Below are positions 17,175-26,044 of a DNA stretch of 49,311 bases, in pieces. This DNA is from Haloferax profundi. Its GTDB lineage: Archaea; Halobacteriota; Halobacteria; Halobacteriales; Haloferacaceae. The DNA is taken from NCBI RefSeq assembly GCF_001469865.1, contig NZ_LOPV01000136.1:1-49311 (forward strand), read 5' to 3'. The translations under genes were made by a program, and so were the position numbers. Numbering within the stretch: position 1 is the first letter of the stretch; every line of letters begins with the position of its first letter. The notes under the pieces were generated by a model. That model worked only from the letters and a program-made list of their open reading frames with translations. It searched no databases and was not told the origin of the DNA.

Positions 17175-18068
17175 ATGAGCCATAAAGAGAACACAGCAGA
17201 GGTTGAATCTTCAAACATGACCGGGACAGAGGACCCGACGAACGACGAGATGCTCGTCCAGACGGACGTTAGCGATGGCCTGTCGGCGTCGACGTCGGTG
17301 TCGGAGACGACGAACGCGGAGACGATTATCCGCGCAGACGACATCAACGTCTGGTACGGTGACGAACAGGCACTCCAGAACATCTCGATGGAGATTCCCG
17401 AAAACAGCGTGACCGCGATGATTGGTCCGTCGGGATGTGGGAAGTCGACGTTCCTCCGGTGTATCAACCGGATGAACGACCTCATCGACGTCGCTCGCGT
17501 CGAAGGGGAACTGACGCTCCGCGGCAAGAACGTCTACGACGACGACGTGGACCCGGTCGCACTCCGCCGCCGTGTCGGGATGGTCTTCCAGAAGCCCAAC
17601 CCGTTCCCGAAGAGCATCTACGAGAACGTCGTCTACGGCCTGAAGATTCAGGGAATCGAAGGCGACTACGACGAAATCGTCGAAGAGTCGCTCAAGCGCG
17701 CCGCACTCTGGGACGAGGTCAAAGACCGCCTCCACGAGTCGGGCCTCGACCTCTCCGGCGGCCAACAACAGCGTCTCTGTATCGCCCGCGCTATCGCGAC
17801 GGACCCGGAAGTCCTCCTGATGGACGAACCGGCGTCCGCGCTCGACCCGGTCGCAACCTCGCAAATCGAAGACCTCGTCGAGGAACTCGCCGAGGACTAC
17901 ACCGTCGTCATCGTCACGCACAACATGCAGCAGGCCGCGCGTATCTCGGACAAGACCGCCGTGTTCCTCACGGGCGGTGAACTCGTCGAGTTCGACGACA
18001 CCCAGAAAATCTTCGAGAACCCCGAGAGCCAGCGCGTCGAAGACTACATCACCGGGAAGTTCGGGTAA
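17175..18068 (+). CDS. pstB: Phosphate ABC transporter ATP-binding protein
   Basis: The 297-residue ATPase carries Walker [10 protein letters not shown] (84-92), the Q-loop in [10 protein letters not shown], the ABC signature LSGGQQQR, Walker [13 protein letters not shown] and the H-loop IVTHNM. The pattern [11 protein letters not shown] is characteristic of PstB. About 45 acidic residues precede the domain, which is longer than bacterial PstB; internal ATG codons (for example at 17217) are possible alternative starts. It follows pstA by 9 bp and would power phosphate import through PstC/PstA. Confidence 0.95.
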   Translation: MSHKENTAEVESSNMTGTEDPTNDEMLVQTDVSDGLSASTSVSETTNAETIIRADDINVWYGDEQALQNISMEIPENSVTAMIGPSGCGKSTFLRCINRMNDLIDVARVEGELTLRGKNVYDDDVDPVALRRRVGMVFQKPNPFPKSIYENVVYGLKIQGIEGDYDEIVEESLKRAALWDEVKDRLHESGLDLSGGQQQRLCIARAIATDPEVLLMDEPASALDPVATSQIEDLVEELAEDYTVVIVTHNMQQAARISDKTAVFLTGGELVEFDDTQKIFENPESQRVEDYITGKFG

Positions 18069-18240
18069 CACCTCGGACCCACCTGTTCGTCGGCCTTGGT
18101 CCCGGCCTTCGGACCTCTTTCTCCCGTCATCTGTCTGTCACCCTCGATAGTGAACGTCTCGACACTGTCTTGCGTTTGGCTGACGCCGTGTCACTTGCAC
18201 CATCACAAGGAATTTGATGGTTCCTCTCGGAGAATTAGAC
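18069..18240. other. 172-bp gap before phoU
   Basis: This spacer is longer than other gaps in the operon and ends in an AT-rich stretch (AAGGAATTTGATGG and GGAGAATTAGAC) just before the phoU ATG, so a separate phoU promoter is possible alongside read-through from pstB. Confidence 0.35.
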
Positions 18241-18921
18241 ATGGCTAGAACCGAGTACCAAACTCGACTCAAGGAACTCGAAGAAGACGTCTCTTACCTC
18301 GGTGAGTTGGCGGCAGAGCGCGTCCGACACGCGCTCGACGCCCTCGACGAGAAAGACGAAGAACTTGCACAGCGCGTCATCGAGGGCGACGGTGAGATAA
18401 ACCGCCTCTACCTCGACCTCGAACAGGACTGTATCGACCTGCTCGCCCTCCAGCAACCGGTCGCAGGCGACCTCCGGTTCGTCGCCGCATCGTTCAAAAT
18501 CATCACCGACCTCGAACGCATCGCCGACCTCGCGGTGAACCTCGCCCAGTACGCCCTCGACGCCGAACAGGACGTGTACACTGAGGTCGACATCCAGCGT
18601 ATCGGTGACGCCGCCCTCGACATGGTCGACCAGGCGATGGACGCCTACTCGACCGAAGACTCTGACCTCTGTCGCTCTGTCGCCTCCCGTGACGACGACC
18701 TCGACACGATGTGTGACGAGGCGTCCCAGACCATCGTTCGGGACCTCATCACCGGTGGCGACTTCGAAGGCGACGACGAACTGGACGCCGAAGAGTCCCT
18801 CGTCGACGTGCGTCGTCTCCTCCTCACCGTCCGTGACCTCGAACGCATCGGCGACCACGCCGTCAACGTGGCGGCGCGGACGCTCTACATGATCGACAAC
18901 GACGACGAACTGCTCTTCTAA
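18241..18921 (+). CDS. phoU: Phosphate transport system regulator PhoU
   Basis: This is a canonical two-repeat PhoU of 226 residues starting MARTEYQTRLKELEED at 18241; an earlier in-frame ATG at 18214 would add nine residues. Both metal-binding signatures are present: FKIITDLERIADLAVNLAQYA in repeat one and VRDLERIGDHAVNVAARTLY in repeat two. PhoU couples phosphate importer activity to signalling and restrains uptake. As last gene of the pst cluster it is in its usual place. Unlike the upstream divergent paralogue it lacks an AbrB DNA-binding domain. A T-rich tract lies just after the stop (18937-18943). Confidence 0.95.
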   Translation: MARTEYQTRLKELEEDVSYLGELAAERVRHALDALDEKDEELAQRVIEGDGEINRLYLDLEQDCIDLLALQQPVAGDLRFVAASFKIITDLERIADLAVNLAQYALDAEQDVYTEVDIQRIGDAALDMVDQAMDAYSTEDSDLCRSVASRDDDLDTMCDEASQTIVRDLITGGDFEGDDELDAEESLVDVRRLLLTVRDLERIGDHAVNVAARTLYMIDNDDELLF

Positions 18922-19017
18922 TCGGTAGACTGCGGTTTCTTTTCGTCCATTGTCGTTTCGCACTGCTCGCCGTGGATAGCGACGCGATAAAATACGTCCG
19001 AGACGACGGTTCGCGGC

Positions 19018-21246
19018 TTACTGGAAGCCGAGACGGCCGTCGCGGGTGTCGGGCGAGAGACCCTCGCGGGCACCACCCTTGAACTGGTCTTGAATCTGTT
19101 CGTAGTAGTTCATCAGGTCCTCGGTGATGGTCGGACGGACCGACTCCATCGCCTTGCGGAAGTGGCGCATCTCTATCTCCTCGGCGTCGCCGTTCTCCCG
19201 GAGTGCCTCGATGGCGGCCTCGCGACAGATGGATTCGAGGTCAGACCCGACGTAGCCGTCGGTAATCTCCGCGATTTCGCGGAGGCTCACGTCGGGCGCG
19301 AGCGGACTGGCCTGCGTGTGGATGTCGAGAATCTGCTCGCGGCCCTTCTCTTCGGGTTGGCCGATGAGGACGAGACGGTCGAAGCGACCCGAACGGATGA
19401 GGGCGGGGTCTATCATGTCCGGGCGGTTCGTCGCCGCGATGACCATGACGTTCCCGGCGTCTTCGAGGCCGTCTAACTCCGTCAGGAGTTGGTTGACGAC
19501 GCGTTCGGAGACGTTGTTACCGACGTCGTTGCCGCGGGCGGGCGCGAGTGCGTCCAACTCGTCGAAGAAGATGATGGTCGGCGAGACTTGCCGCGCCTTG
19601 CGGAACGTCTGCCGAATCGCCTTCTCCGACTCACCGACCCACTTCGACAGCAGTTGCGGCCCACGCACCGAGATGAAGTTCGCGTTCGTCTCGTTGGCGA
19701 CGGCTTTGGCGATGAGGGTCTTCCCCGTGCCGGGCGGACCGTAGAGGAGGACGCCTTTCGGTGCCTCGATGCCCATGCGCTCGAACTTCTCGGGCGTGGT
19801 CAACGGCCACTCGACGCTCTCTTTGACCTTCTGTTTGGGGTCTTCGAGGCCGCCAACGTCGTCCCACGTGACCTTCGGAATCTCGACGAGCACTTCGCGC
19901 ATCGCCGAGGGTTCGACCTCACCGAGCGCACCGCCGAAGTCGTCGTTCTTGACGACCATCCGGTCGATGAGGCTCGGTGGGATGTCCTCCCGGTCGAGGT
20001 CGATTTCGGGCAGGTAGCGCCGCAGGGCCTTCATCGCGGCCTCTTTGGTGAGTGCCTCGATGTCGGCACCGACGAACCCGTGGGTGTCGTCCGCCAAGTC
20101 GTCGAGGTTCACGTCGTCCGACAACGGCATACCGCGGGTGTGAATCTGGAGAATCTCCTTGCGGCCTTCCTCGTCGGGGACGCCAATCTCGATTTCACGG
20201 TCGAACCGGCCGGGGCGACGGAGCGCGGGGTCGACGGAGTCGACGCGGTTCGTCGCCGCGATGACGATGACCTGTCCGCGCGCTTCGAGGCCGTCCATCA
20301 TCGTCAGCAACTGGGCGACGACGCGGCGTTCGACTTCGCCCGTCACGTCCTCACGCTTCGGCGCGATGGAGTCGAGTTCGTCGATGAAGATGATACTCGG
20401 GGACTCCTCTTTGGCGTCCTCGAATATCTCGCGGAGTTGTTGTTCGGACTCACCGTAGTACTTCGAGATAATCTCCGGGCCAGCGATAGAGAAGAAACTG
20501 GCAGACGTCTCGTTGGCCACCGCACGGGCGAGCAGGGTCTTCCCCGTCCCCGGCGGACCGTGGAGAAGCACCCCTTGCGGCGGTTCGATGCCGAGTTTCT
20601 TGAATATCTGCGGGTGCTTCATCGGCAGTTCGACCATCTCGCGGACGCGCTGAATCTCGTTGGTCAGGCCACCGATGTCCTCGTAGGTGATGCCGCCGCC
20701 GGTCTTCTCGAATCCGGAGATTGGCTCTTCGCGGAGTTCGACGTCGGTGTCTTCGGTGACGAGCGCGACGCCGTCGGGTTTCGTCTCGACGGCGATGAGC
20801 GGAATCGCCTGTCCAGGCGACCGCATGAATGGGTGGTTCGTACTCGACATCACCGGGACGATGTCGCGTTCGACCACCGGACGCTTGAGAATCTGGCGCT
20901 TGACCATCCCGGCCGCGTCGGACCCGAATTGGACACTCGCCTCTTCGGGCGGTGCCAACACGAGTTTGTCGGCCTTCTTGGCATCCGCTTTGCGGATGGT
21001 CACACGCTCGCCGATGCTCACGTCGGCGTTCTGCCGCGTGAACCCGTCTATGCGAACCGTATCAGTGTTCCAGTCTTGCCGGTCTGCCCGCCACACCTTC
21101 GCGGCGGTCGTCTTTCCTCCCTCGATCTCGATGATGTCTCCCGGCGAGAGCTTGAGATGGAGCAAGGTGTCCGGGTCAAGACGGGCGATACCGCGCCCCG
21201 AGTCGTTCGGGTACGCTTTCGCCACTTCAAGTTGGACTTCGTTCAT
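19018..21246 (-). CDS. cdc48: Cdc48/VCP-like AAA+ ATPase
   Basis: The 742-residue unfoldase starts at the ATG at 21246 ([17 protein letters not shown]); 34 further upstream codons are not conserved. An N-terminal double-psi barrel and N-domain (1-180) precede two AAA modules. D1 has Walker [12 protein letters not shown] at 230-240 and Walker [14 protein letters not shown]2 has Walker [12 protein letters not shown] at 503-513 and [12 protein letters not shown], with arginine-finger RPGRFDR/RSGRFDR motifs. Archaeal Cdc48 extracts and unfolds proteins for the proteasome. The C-terminus lacks the eukaryotic HbYX tail, ending GRLGFQ. It converges with phoU and diverges from larC. Confidence 0.96.
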   Translation of the reverse strand: MNEVQLEVAKAYPNDSGRGIARLDPDTLLHLKLSPGDIIEIEGGKTTAAKVWRADRQDWNTDTVRIDGFTRQNADVSIGERVTIRKADAKKADKLVLAPPEEASVQFGSDAAGMVKRQILKRPVVERDIVPVMSSTNHPFMRSPGQAIPLIAVETKPDGVALVTEDTDVELREEPISGFEKTGGGITYEDIGGLTNEIQRVREMVELPMKHPQIFKKLGIEPPQGVLLHGPPGTGKTLLARAVANETSASFFSIAGPEIISKYYGESEQQLREIFEDAKEESPSIIFIDELDSIAPKREDVTGEVERRVVAQLLTMMDGLEARGQVIVIAATNRVDSVDPALRRPGRFDREIEIGVPDEEGRKEILQIHTRGMPLSDDVNLDDLADDTHGFVGADIEALTKEAAMKALRRYLPEIDLDREDIPPSLIDRMVVKNDDFGGALGEVEPSAMREVLVEIPKVTWDDVGGLEDPKQKVKESVEWPLTTPEKFERMGIEAPKGVLLYGPPGTGKTLIAKAVANETNANFISVRGPQLLSKWVGESEKAIRQTFRKARQVSPTIIFFDELDALAPARGNDVGNNVSERVVNQLLTELDGLEDAGNVMVIAATNRPDMIDPALIRSGRFDRLVLIGQPEEKGREQILDIHTQASPLAPDVSLREIAEITDGYVGSDLESICREAAIEALRENGDAEEIEMRHFRKAMESVRPTITEDLMNYYEQIQDQFKGGAREGLSPDTRDGRLGFQ

Positions 21247-21444
21247 ATGAATTACCTCGCGGGGATGCTGATACCTGTGGGAGGCCACCGGATAAGTCCT
21301 TCCCCGGTCTGTCCGGGGCGGCGTCTCCCGCAGGTGACAGCTTAGCACACAGTAGGGCGGGCGGCTACTAATCCCTACCGACTAAACTGATTCCGTCGCG
21401 TCGATGGCTGGCGTTTTTACCTTCGCGTGCCGACGAATACTATC
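21247..21444. promoter_or_regulatory. Divergent cdc48 / larC intergenic region with a GC hairpin
   Basis: The 198-bp region holds a perfect 6-bp hairpin CCCCGG (21302-21307) / CCGGGG (21313-21318) that would fall in a long cdc48 5' leader if transcription starts further right. Toward larC there is an AT-rich element around 21366-21390. No Shine-Dalgarno sequence precedes larC. Confidence 0.4.
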
Positions 21445-22899
21445 ATGAGACTTCTCGCGTTCGACGGGCGGATGGGTGCGAGCGGCGACATGCTCCTCGG
21501 AGCCCTCGTCGCCGCCGGTGCCGACCCCTCTGTTCTCACCCCCGTCGAAGACGCCCTCGACGTCGAGTACCGAATCGACGAGGTGGACAAAAACGGCATC
21601 GTCGCCACCAAAGTAGACGTACTCCTCGCGGAGACGGACGGCGGTGACCCCCGCGGTGAAGGTCACGACGACGACCACCAGCAGTCTCCCGACCAACACA
21701 CGGGCGACGACGAAGACGACAGTGACGACGAGAGTCCAGCGCACCGACTGCGCGGGGACTTCGCTCTCGGCCACGCCCACGACCACGGTGATGGCGACGG
21801 TCACGGTCACGACCACTCCCACGCACACGACCACGCTCACTCGCACGACCACTCCCACGCACACGACCACGCTCACTCGCACGACCACACTCACGCCGAA
21901 GGCCACGGCCCACACCGAACGTACCCCGAAGTCGTCGAACTCGTGGAGTCGATGGACCTCCCGTCGAACGTCGAGGCCGACGCGACGGCCATCTTCCGCA
22001 TCCTCGGCGAAGCGGAGGCGAAGGTACACGGCACGGACCTCGAAGCGACACACTTCCACGAAGTCGGTGCCGACGACGCCATCGCCGACGTGGTCGGGAC
22101 CTGTCTCCTCCTCGACGAACTCGGCGTCGAACGAGTCGTGACCGGTCCGGTCTCCGTCGGCGGCGGCGAGACTACGATGAGTCACGGTACCTATCCGATT
22201 CCGGCACCGGCAGTCCTCAACGTGGTCGAACAGGCCGACTGGTCCATCCGTGGCGGCCCCGTCGAAGCCGAACTCCTCACCCCGACGGGCGCGGCGATTC
22301 TCGCGCACGTCGCCGACGGCGTCGAGACGCTCCCCTCGCTGTCTGTCGAATCGTCGGGCTACGGTGCTGGCGGATGGGACTTCCCCGACCACCCGAACGT
22401 CCTCCGCGCCATCGTCGGCGACGGCGGGTCGCGACTCGTCCGCGACGAGATTTCCGTGTTGGAGACGAATCTGGACGACGCGTCGCCCGAGATTCTCGGC
22501 AGTCTGCAAGAGACACTGAAAGACGCCGGCGCGCGGGACGTCTCCATCATCCCGACGACGATGAAGAAGTCCCGACCCGGCCACCTCGTCAAAGTCGTCG
22601 TCAAGCCCGAGGACGTCGAACGCGTCGCCTACAAGCTTGCCGTCGAAACCGGGACGCTCGGCATCAGAGAGCACGGCGCTGGCCACCGCTGGACCGCCCA
22701 CCGTGCGTTCGAGACGGCGACCCTCGACATCGACGGCGACTCCTACGACGTGACAGTCAAAGTTGCCAGCGACGCCGACGGCATCGTCTACGACCGGAGC
22801 GCCGAGTACGACGACGCCCTCGCCGTGGCGAAAGAGACGGGTCTCGCAGTCAGAGAGGTCATGCGTCGAGCGGTTGACGCAGTCGCGACAGACGAGTGA
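21445..22899 (+). CDS. larC: LarC-type nickel-pincer cofactor nickel-insertion protein
   Basis: This 484-residue protein is homologous to LarC, the CTP-dependent nickel insertase that completes the nickel-pincer cofactor of lactate racemase. It starts MRLLAFDGRMGASGDMLLGAL with the conserved DxxxGASGDM stretch. The HFHEVGADDAIADVVG motif and the later SVLETNLDDASPE segment span both LarC1 and LarC2 regions in one frame, so no programmed frameshift is needed here. A His/Asp-rich insert at about residues 74-157 could store or deliver nickel. LarB and LarE are not in this window. An upstream in-frame ATG at 21427 would add six residues. Confidence 0.93.
   Translation: MRLLAFDGRMGASGDMLLGALVAAGADPSVLTPVEDALDVEYRIDEVDKNGIVATKVDVLLAETDGGDPRGEGHDDDHQQSPDQHTGDDEDDSDDESPAHRLRGDFALGHAHDHGDGDGHGHDHSHAHDHAHSHDHSHAHDHAHSHDHTHAEGHGPHRTYPEVVELVESMDLPSNVEADATAIFRILGEAEAKVHGTDLEATHFHEVGADDAIADVVGTCLLLDELGVERVVTGPVSVGGGETTMSHGTYPIPAPAVLNVVEQADWSIRGGPVEAELLTPTGAAILAHVADGVETLPSLSVESSGYGAGGWDFPDHPNVLRAIVGDGGSRLVRDEISVLETNLDDASPEILGSLQETLKDAGARDVSIIPTTMKKSRPGHLVKVVVKPEDVERVAYKLAVETGTLGIREHGAGHRWTAHRAFETATLDIDGDSYDVTVKVASDADGIVYDRSAEYDDALAVAKETGLAVREVMRRAVDAVATDE
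21808..21879 (+). repeat. Two perfect 36-bp tandem units in larC
   Basis: Two identical 36-bp units (21808-21843 and 21844-21879), followed by a truncated third, encode (HDHSHAHDHAHS). Purely coding: they lengthen the His-rich metal-binding insert of LarC in frame. Unit number may vary between strains by replication slippage. Confidence 0.9.
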
Positions 22900-22914
22900 G
22901 GGGTCGGCCCTCGC

Positions 22915-23319
22915 TCAGTCGTCGGTGAGTTGCGGATACGCGACTTCCCACAGGTGGCCGTCGGGGTCGGAGAAGTAGCCAGAGTACCCTCCCCAGAACA
23001 CTTCTTGCGCCGGCTTGACGACGCTCCCGCCGGCCGCTTTCGCTTCTTCGAGTACCTCGTCGACGCCCGCTTTCGTGGAGACGTTGTGTGCAATCGTGAC
23101 TCCCGAAAACCCTCCACTACCCTCGTCGGGAACAGTCGCGTCTTCGGCGAGCAAGTCTCTCGGGTAGAGTGCCAACCACGTCCCTTCGAGCGTGAAGAAG
23201 GCGATGTCGCTGTCCGGTTCGCGGTCCCGAAGCGGCAGTCCGAGGCCGTCACGGTAGAACTGAATCGACGCGTCGAGGTCTGAGACGCCGAGGGTCACGA
23301 CTGTGATGCGAGGGTCCAT
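22915..23319 (-). CDS. VOC-superfamily protein (glyoxalase-like)
   Basis: The 134-residue protein contains a vicinal-oxygen-chelate fold: ITVVTLGVSDLDASIQFYRDGLGLP at the N-terminus and SGYFSDPDGHLWEVAYP at the C-terminus. These carry typical metal-ligand positions (a His in GHLWEVAY and a Glu two residues on). The family covers glyoxalase I, dioxygenases and resistance proteins, so the reaction is undefined. It is on the strand opposite to larC, with the two genes' ends only 15 bp apart. The next gene on its strand is the hydrolase upstream, 53 bp away; cotranscription is possible. Confidence 0.9.
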   Translation of the reverse strand: MDPRITVVTLGVSDLDASIQFYRDGLGLPLRDREPDSDIAFFTLEGTWLALYPRDLLAEDATVPDEGSGGFSGVTIAHNVSTKAGVDEVLEEAKAAGGSVVKPAQEVFWGGYSGYFSDPDGHLWEVAYPQLTDD

Positions 23320-23372
23320 TCAGAAGCAGTCGCTCGGACCGAGCATAAACACGGTGTGGACCACTCTGTCCC

Positions 23373-24296
23373 TCACAACTCCTCGAGGAAGTCTCGAACG
23401 AGGGGAACGAGGTCCGAACCGAACTCCTCTTGCACGTAGTGGCCGACGCCGTAGAGCCGAACCGTCGAGGAGTCTTCGAACAACCCTTCGAACGTCCGGA
23501 GTTCCGCCGGCCGGAACGCCCCGTCGTCCATCCCCCAGATGAGGCGCGCCGGGATGTCTGCGATGTGGTCGCGACGCTCCCAGAGCGACGAGAGCCACGC
23601 CTGTGACCCGACGATGGCCTGCGGGAAGACGCCGGTTCCGGTTCGGTCGCCCTGATTCGCCATCCGGTACTGCTCGCGCGCGGCCTTCGTGAATTTCGAG
23701 CGGTCGGCGAACCCCATCGGCATCACGACGCGGGTGAACAGGTCGTAGCGCTCGCAGAGTTCGCGCCCGATTCGACCGCCGAGGAGGCGTGAGAACCGCG
23801 CGAAGTGCGGGTCGTCGGTCACCGGCCACATCCACGTGTTCATCACGACGACGCCGGCGACGTTCTTGGGGTGGTCGAGAGCGTACGAGAGACCGATTGG
23901 TCCACCCCAGTCTTGCACGACGAGGACCACGTCTTCGAGGCCGAGTTCGTCGACGAACTCCTCGACGACGGCGGCGTGGTCCTCCGGCCGGTAGGAGAAG
24001 TCTGACGGACGCTCCGAGAGACCGAACCCGAGGTAGTCGAGGGCGACACAGCGATACTCGTCACGCAGGCCGCGAACGAGATGGCGATAGAGGAACGACC
24101 ACGTCGGGTTCCCGTGGAGCATCAGGAGCGTCGCCTTCCCGCCGTCTGCCGGCCCTTCGTCGACGTAGTGGACTGCACCGGCGGAGAGGCCGAGACACTT
24201 CGATTCGAACGGGTACGCCGAGCGGTCGACCCACTCCGACCCCGTGTGGGCCGCCGAGATGGACTCGTCGAGCGCGCTCGTGCTGAGAGAGGTCAT
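23373..24296 (-). CDS. Haloalkane-dehalogenase-like alpha/beta hydrolase
   Basis: The 307-residue alpha/beta hydrolase has the oxyanion motif HGNPTW (61-66), a nucleophile elbow VVQDWGG with Asp129, the acid candidate in WGMDDGAF (Asp257) and the catalytic His286 in GVGHYVQEE. An Asp rather than Ser nucleophile, followed by Trp, is the haloalkane dehalogenase / epoxide hydrolase arrangement; W65 and W130 would be the halide-stabilising residues. That makes haloalkane dehalogenase the best guess, though many relatives have other or unknown substrates. No dehalogenation pathway genes are adjacent. Start at ATG 24296. Confidence 0.85.
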   Translation of the reverse strand: MTSLSTSALDESISAAHTGSEWVDRSAYPFESKCLGLSAGAVHYVDEGPADGGKATLLMLHGNPTWSFLYRHLVRGLRDEYRCVALDYLGFGLSERPSDFSYRPEDHAAVVEEFVDELGLEDVVLVVQDWGGPIGLSYALDHPKNVAGVVVMNTWMWPVTDDPHFARFSRLLGGRIGRELCERYDLFTRVVMPMGFADRSKFTKAAREQYRMANQGDRTGTGVFPQAIVGSQAWLSSLWERRDHIADIPARLIWGMDDGAFRPAELRTFEGLFEDSSTVRLYGVGHYVQEEFGSDLVPLVRDFLEEL

Positions 24297-24432
24297 AGGC
24301 GAACTACGCGCGCTGTCGGCATAAGTCGGGGCGGCAGAGAATACTGGGAACGCCGGGTAGGACGCTTTAACGCCTCATTTACGCGCTTCTCCCCGACTGA
24401 GACACGACGACCGGAGACACTCGACCAGCGAC

Positions 24433-25170
24433 TTACTCTTCTTGGGCGCGGTGTTCGTCGAGTGCCTCGTCGATGCTCAACTCACCGCCGGCGACTCGGC
24501 GCGCGAGAGGGTCGTCTATCGCCCGGTTGTCTTCGGACACCTCCCGGGAGCGAGCTTTGATTCGCTGGAGTTCTCCCGCAGTCGGTTCTATCTCCCGGGA
24601 TTCGATTCGCTCACCGCTCATCCGGGCGATGTTGACCGCCGCGAGGACGTCACCCATCCCACGCGCGCCGGACCCGAGATACGGCGTCGTCCCTGTCTCG
24701 TCGACGAGTTCGACTGCGACGCCCTCGAGTTCGTTGATGAGTTTCGCCCCTTGCAGACGGGCACCGTCGCCGATGCGAACGACTGGGTCGACGGCGTCCT
24801 GTGTCTCGCGCCGAATGACGTCGACTGCGTCCGCGAGGGGGACGTGGAACGCAGCGACGACAGTCTGCCCCGAGAGCACCGCGATTCCGGGCCGTGTTCC
24901 CGGGTCGACACCGACGATTGTCTGGCCGCCACCGCCGCGGAGCGTCGCGAGGGCTTCGTCGACGGCGCGACGCGCGTCGTCGCCAGTCGCGGTCACGCGC
25001 GCGACGTGCTGGTCTGAATCGACGTCGTCGTCCGGACTCGTGATGAGGACGCGGGCCTGCTCGGGGAGCGAGTCGCCCGGTTCGATGGTGGTAAACGTGA
25101 CTCCGCGACTTCGTAGTTCAGCCACGGCTTCGTGGTACAGTTCGAAGTCCGCGGTGGCGACGACTATCAC
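24433..25170 (-). CDS. RNase H-fold (RuvC/YqgF-like) protein, archaeal
   Basis: This 245-residue protein begins with a GTG (MIVVATADFELYHEAV). Residues 1-50 form an N-terminal domain. From about residue 84 an RNase H-like fold starts with TIVGVDPGTRPGIAVLSG, resembling the first catalytic strand of RuvC/YqgF resolvase-type nucleases, with the acidic DPG. Further acidic candidates include DPVVRIGDGARLQG. The C-terminus is helical and basic-acidic. The neighbour radB (divergent, 137 bp apart) supports a role in recombination or RNA processing, but no activity is established. It is known to me only as a conserved archaeal protein. Confidence 0.75.
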   Translation of the reverse strand: MIVVATADFELYHEAVAELRSRGVTFTTIEPGDSLPEQARVLITSPDDDVDSDQHVARVTATGDDARRAVDEALATLRGGGGQTIVGVDPGTRPGIAVLSGQTVVAAFHVPLADAVDVIRRETQDAVDPVVRIGDGARLQGAKLINELEGVAVELVDETGTTPYLGSGARGMGDVLAAVNIARMSGERIESREIEPTAGELQRIKARSREVSEDNRAIDDPLARRVAGGELSIDEALDEHRAQEE

Positions 25171-25306
25171 GAGTGGGGGTTAGCGGTGGTGACGAATAAA
25201 TCGTGTTGCGTCGGGTGGAAGTCGACCATCGCCGTGTTGCGCCGGTCGACGGTCCGCCGCCGGGTGGACCGAGGACTTTTTCGGTCGGTGGCGCGCACTT
25301 CCGTCC

Positions 25307-25996
25307 GTGACAGAGCCAGTCTCCACCGGATGTACCTCGCTCGACGACCTGCTCGACGGTGGGTTCGAACGCGGCACCGTCACGCAAGTGTACGGACCAC
25401 CGGCCGCAGGGAAGACGAACGTCGCTCTCTCGGCGGCGGTCAACGTCGCCGCCGCGGGCGGGACCGTCGTCTACATCGACACCGAGGGGTTGTCCGTCGA
25501 CCGCTTCCAGCAACTCGCCGAAGCGGCCGCCCCCACCGACGTGGAGACTGTGACCTCGCGATTGATGATAAGCGAGGCCTACGACTTCGAAGACCAGGAA
25601 GAGGCCGTCCGCGACGCCGAGGAGTTCGTCGAACAGGCGGACCTCATCGTCGTCGACTCCGCGACGGGCTTTTATCGACTCGAACGGACGGCCGAGGGCG
25701 ACGGCGGTGAATCACTCCGGCGCGTCGCGCGACAGGTGACGCACCTCCTCTCACTCGCTCGGAAACACGATTTGGCCGTCGTCTTGACGAATCAGGTCTA
25801 CTCCGACCCCGAAACCGACCGAACACGCGCCCTCGGTGGACACACGCTCGAACACTGGACCGGGACCGTGCTTCGACTCGACCGCTTCCGCGGTGGCAAC
25901 CGACGAGCGACACTCGAAAAACATCGGGCCAAACCGGCCGGTGAGACGGCGACGTTCAAGATAACAGACCGCGGCCTCGCCAGCACCGAATTCTGA
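25307..25996 (+). CDS. radB: RadB recombinase paralogue
   Basis: The 229-residue protein begins at a GTG (MTEPVSTGCTSLDDLLDGGFERG). It carries Walker A GPPAAGKTN (30-38), Walker B ADLIVVDSATGFY and the L2-like segment VLTNQVYSDPETDRTRALGGHTLEHW. It lacks the N-terminal helix-hairpin-helix domain of RadA, so it is the short euryarchaeal paralogue RadB, a recombination mediator. The RALGGH and the polymerisation-motif-free N-terminus agree with this. It shares its upstream region with the RNase H-fold gene, and converges with the CBS gene across a clear hairpin. Confidence 0.94.
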   Translation: MTEPVSTGCTSLDDLLDGGFERGTVTQVYGPPAAGKTNVALSAAVNVAAAGGTVVYIDTEGLSVDRFQQLAEAAAPTDVETVTSRLMISEAYDFEDQEEAVRDAEEFVEQADLIVVDSATGFYRLERTAEGDGGESLRRVARQVTHLLSLARKHDLAVVLTNQVYSDPETDRTRALGGHTLEHWTGTVLRLDRFRGGNRRATLEKHRAKPAGETATFKITDRGLASTEF

Positions 25997-26011
25997 GAAA
26001 AGAGGTCGACG

Positions 26012-26032
26012 GGGGTGGGCCCGTGCCACCCC
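26012..26032. terminator. Bidirectional hairpin between radB and the CBS gene
   Basis: Perfect 7-bp arms GGGGTGG (26012-26018) and CCACCCC (26026-26032) flank a 7-nt loop in the 48-bp gap between two convergent genes. It is well placed to serve both transcripts. Confidence 0.6.
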
Positions 26033-26044
26033 GGAGTGCGTTGC

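Noticed and set aside
21808-21879. Possible CRISPR-like repeats
   Set aside because: The units are directly adjacent with no spacers and are in frame within larC, so they are coding tandem repeats.
21382-22701. Long minus-strand frame opposite larC
   Set aside because: Low-complexity Val/Asp-rich translation antisense to the conserved LarC sequence.
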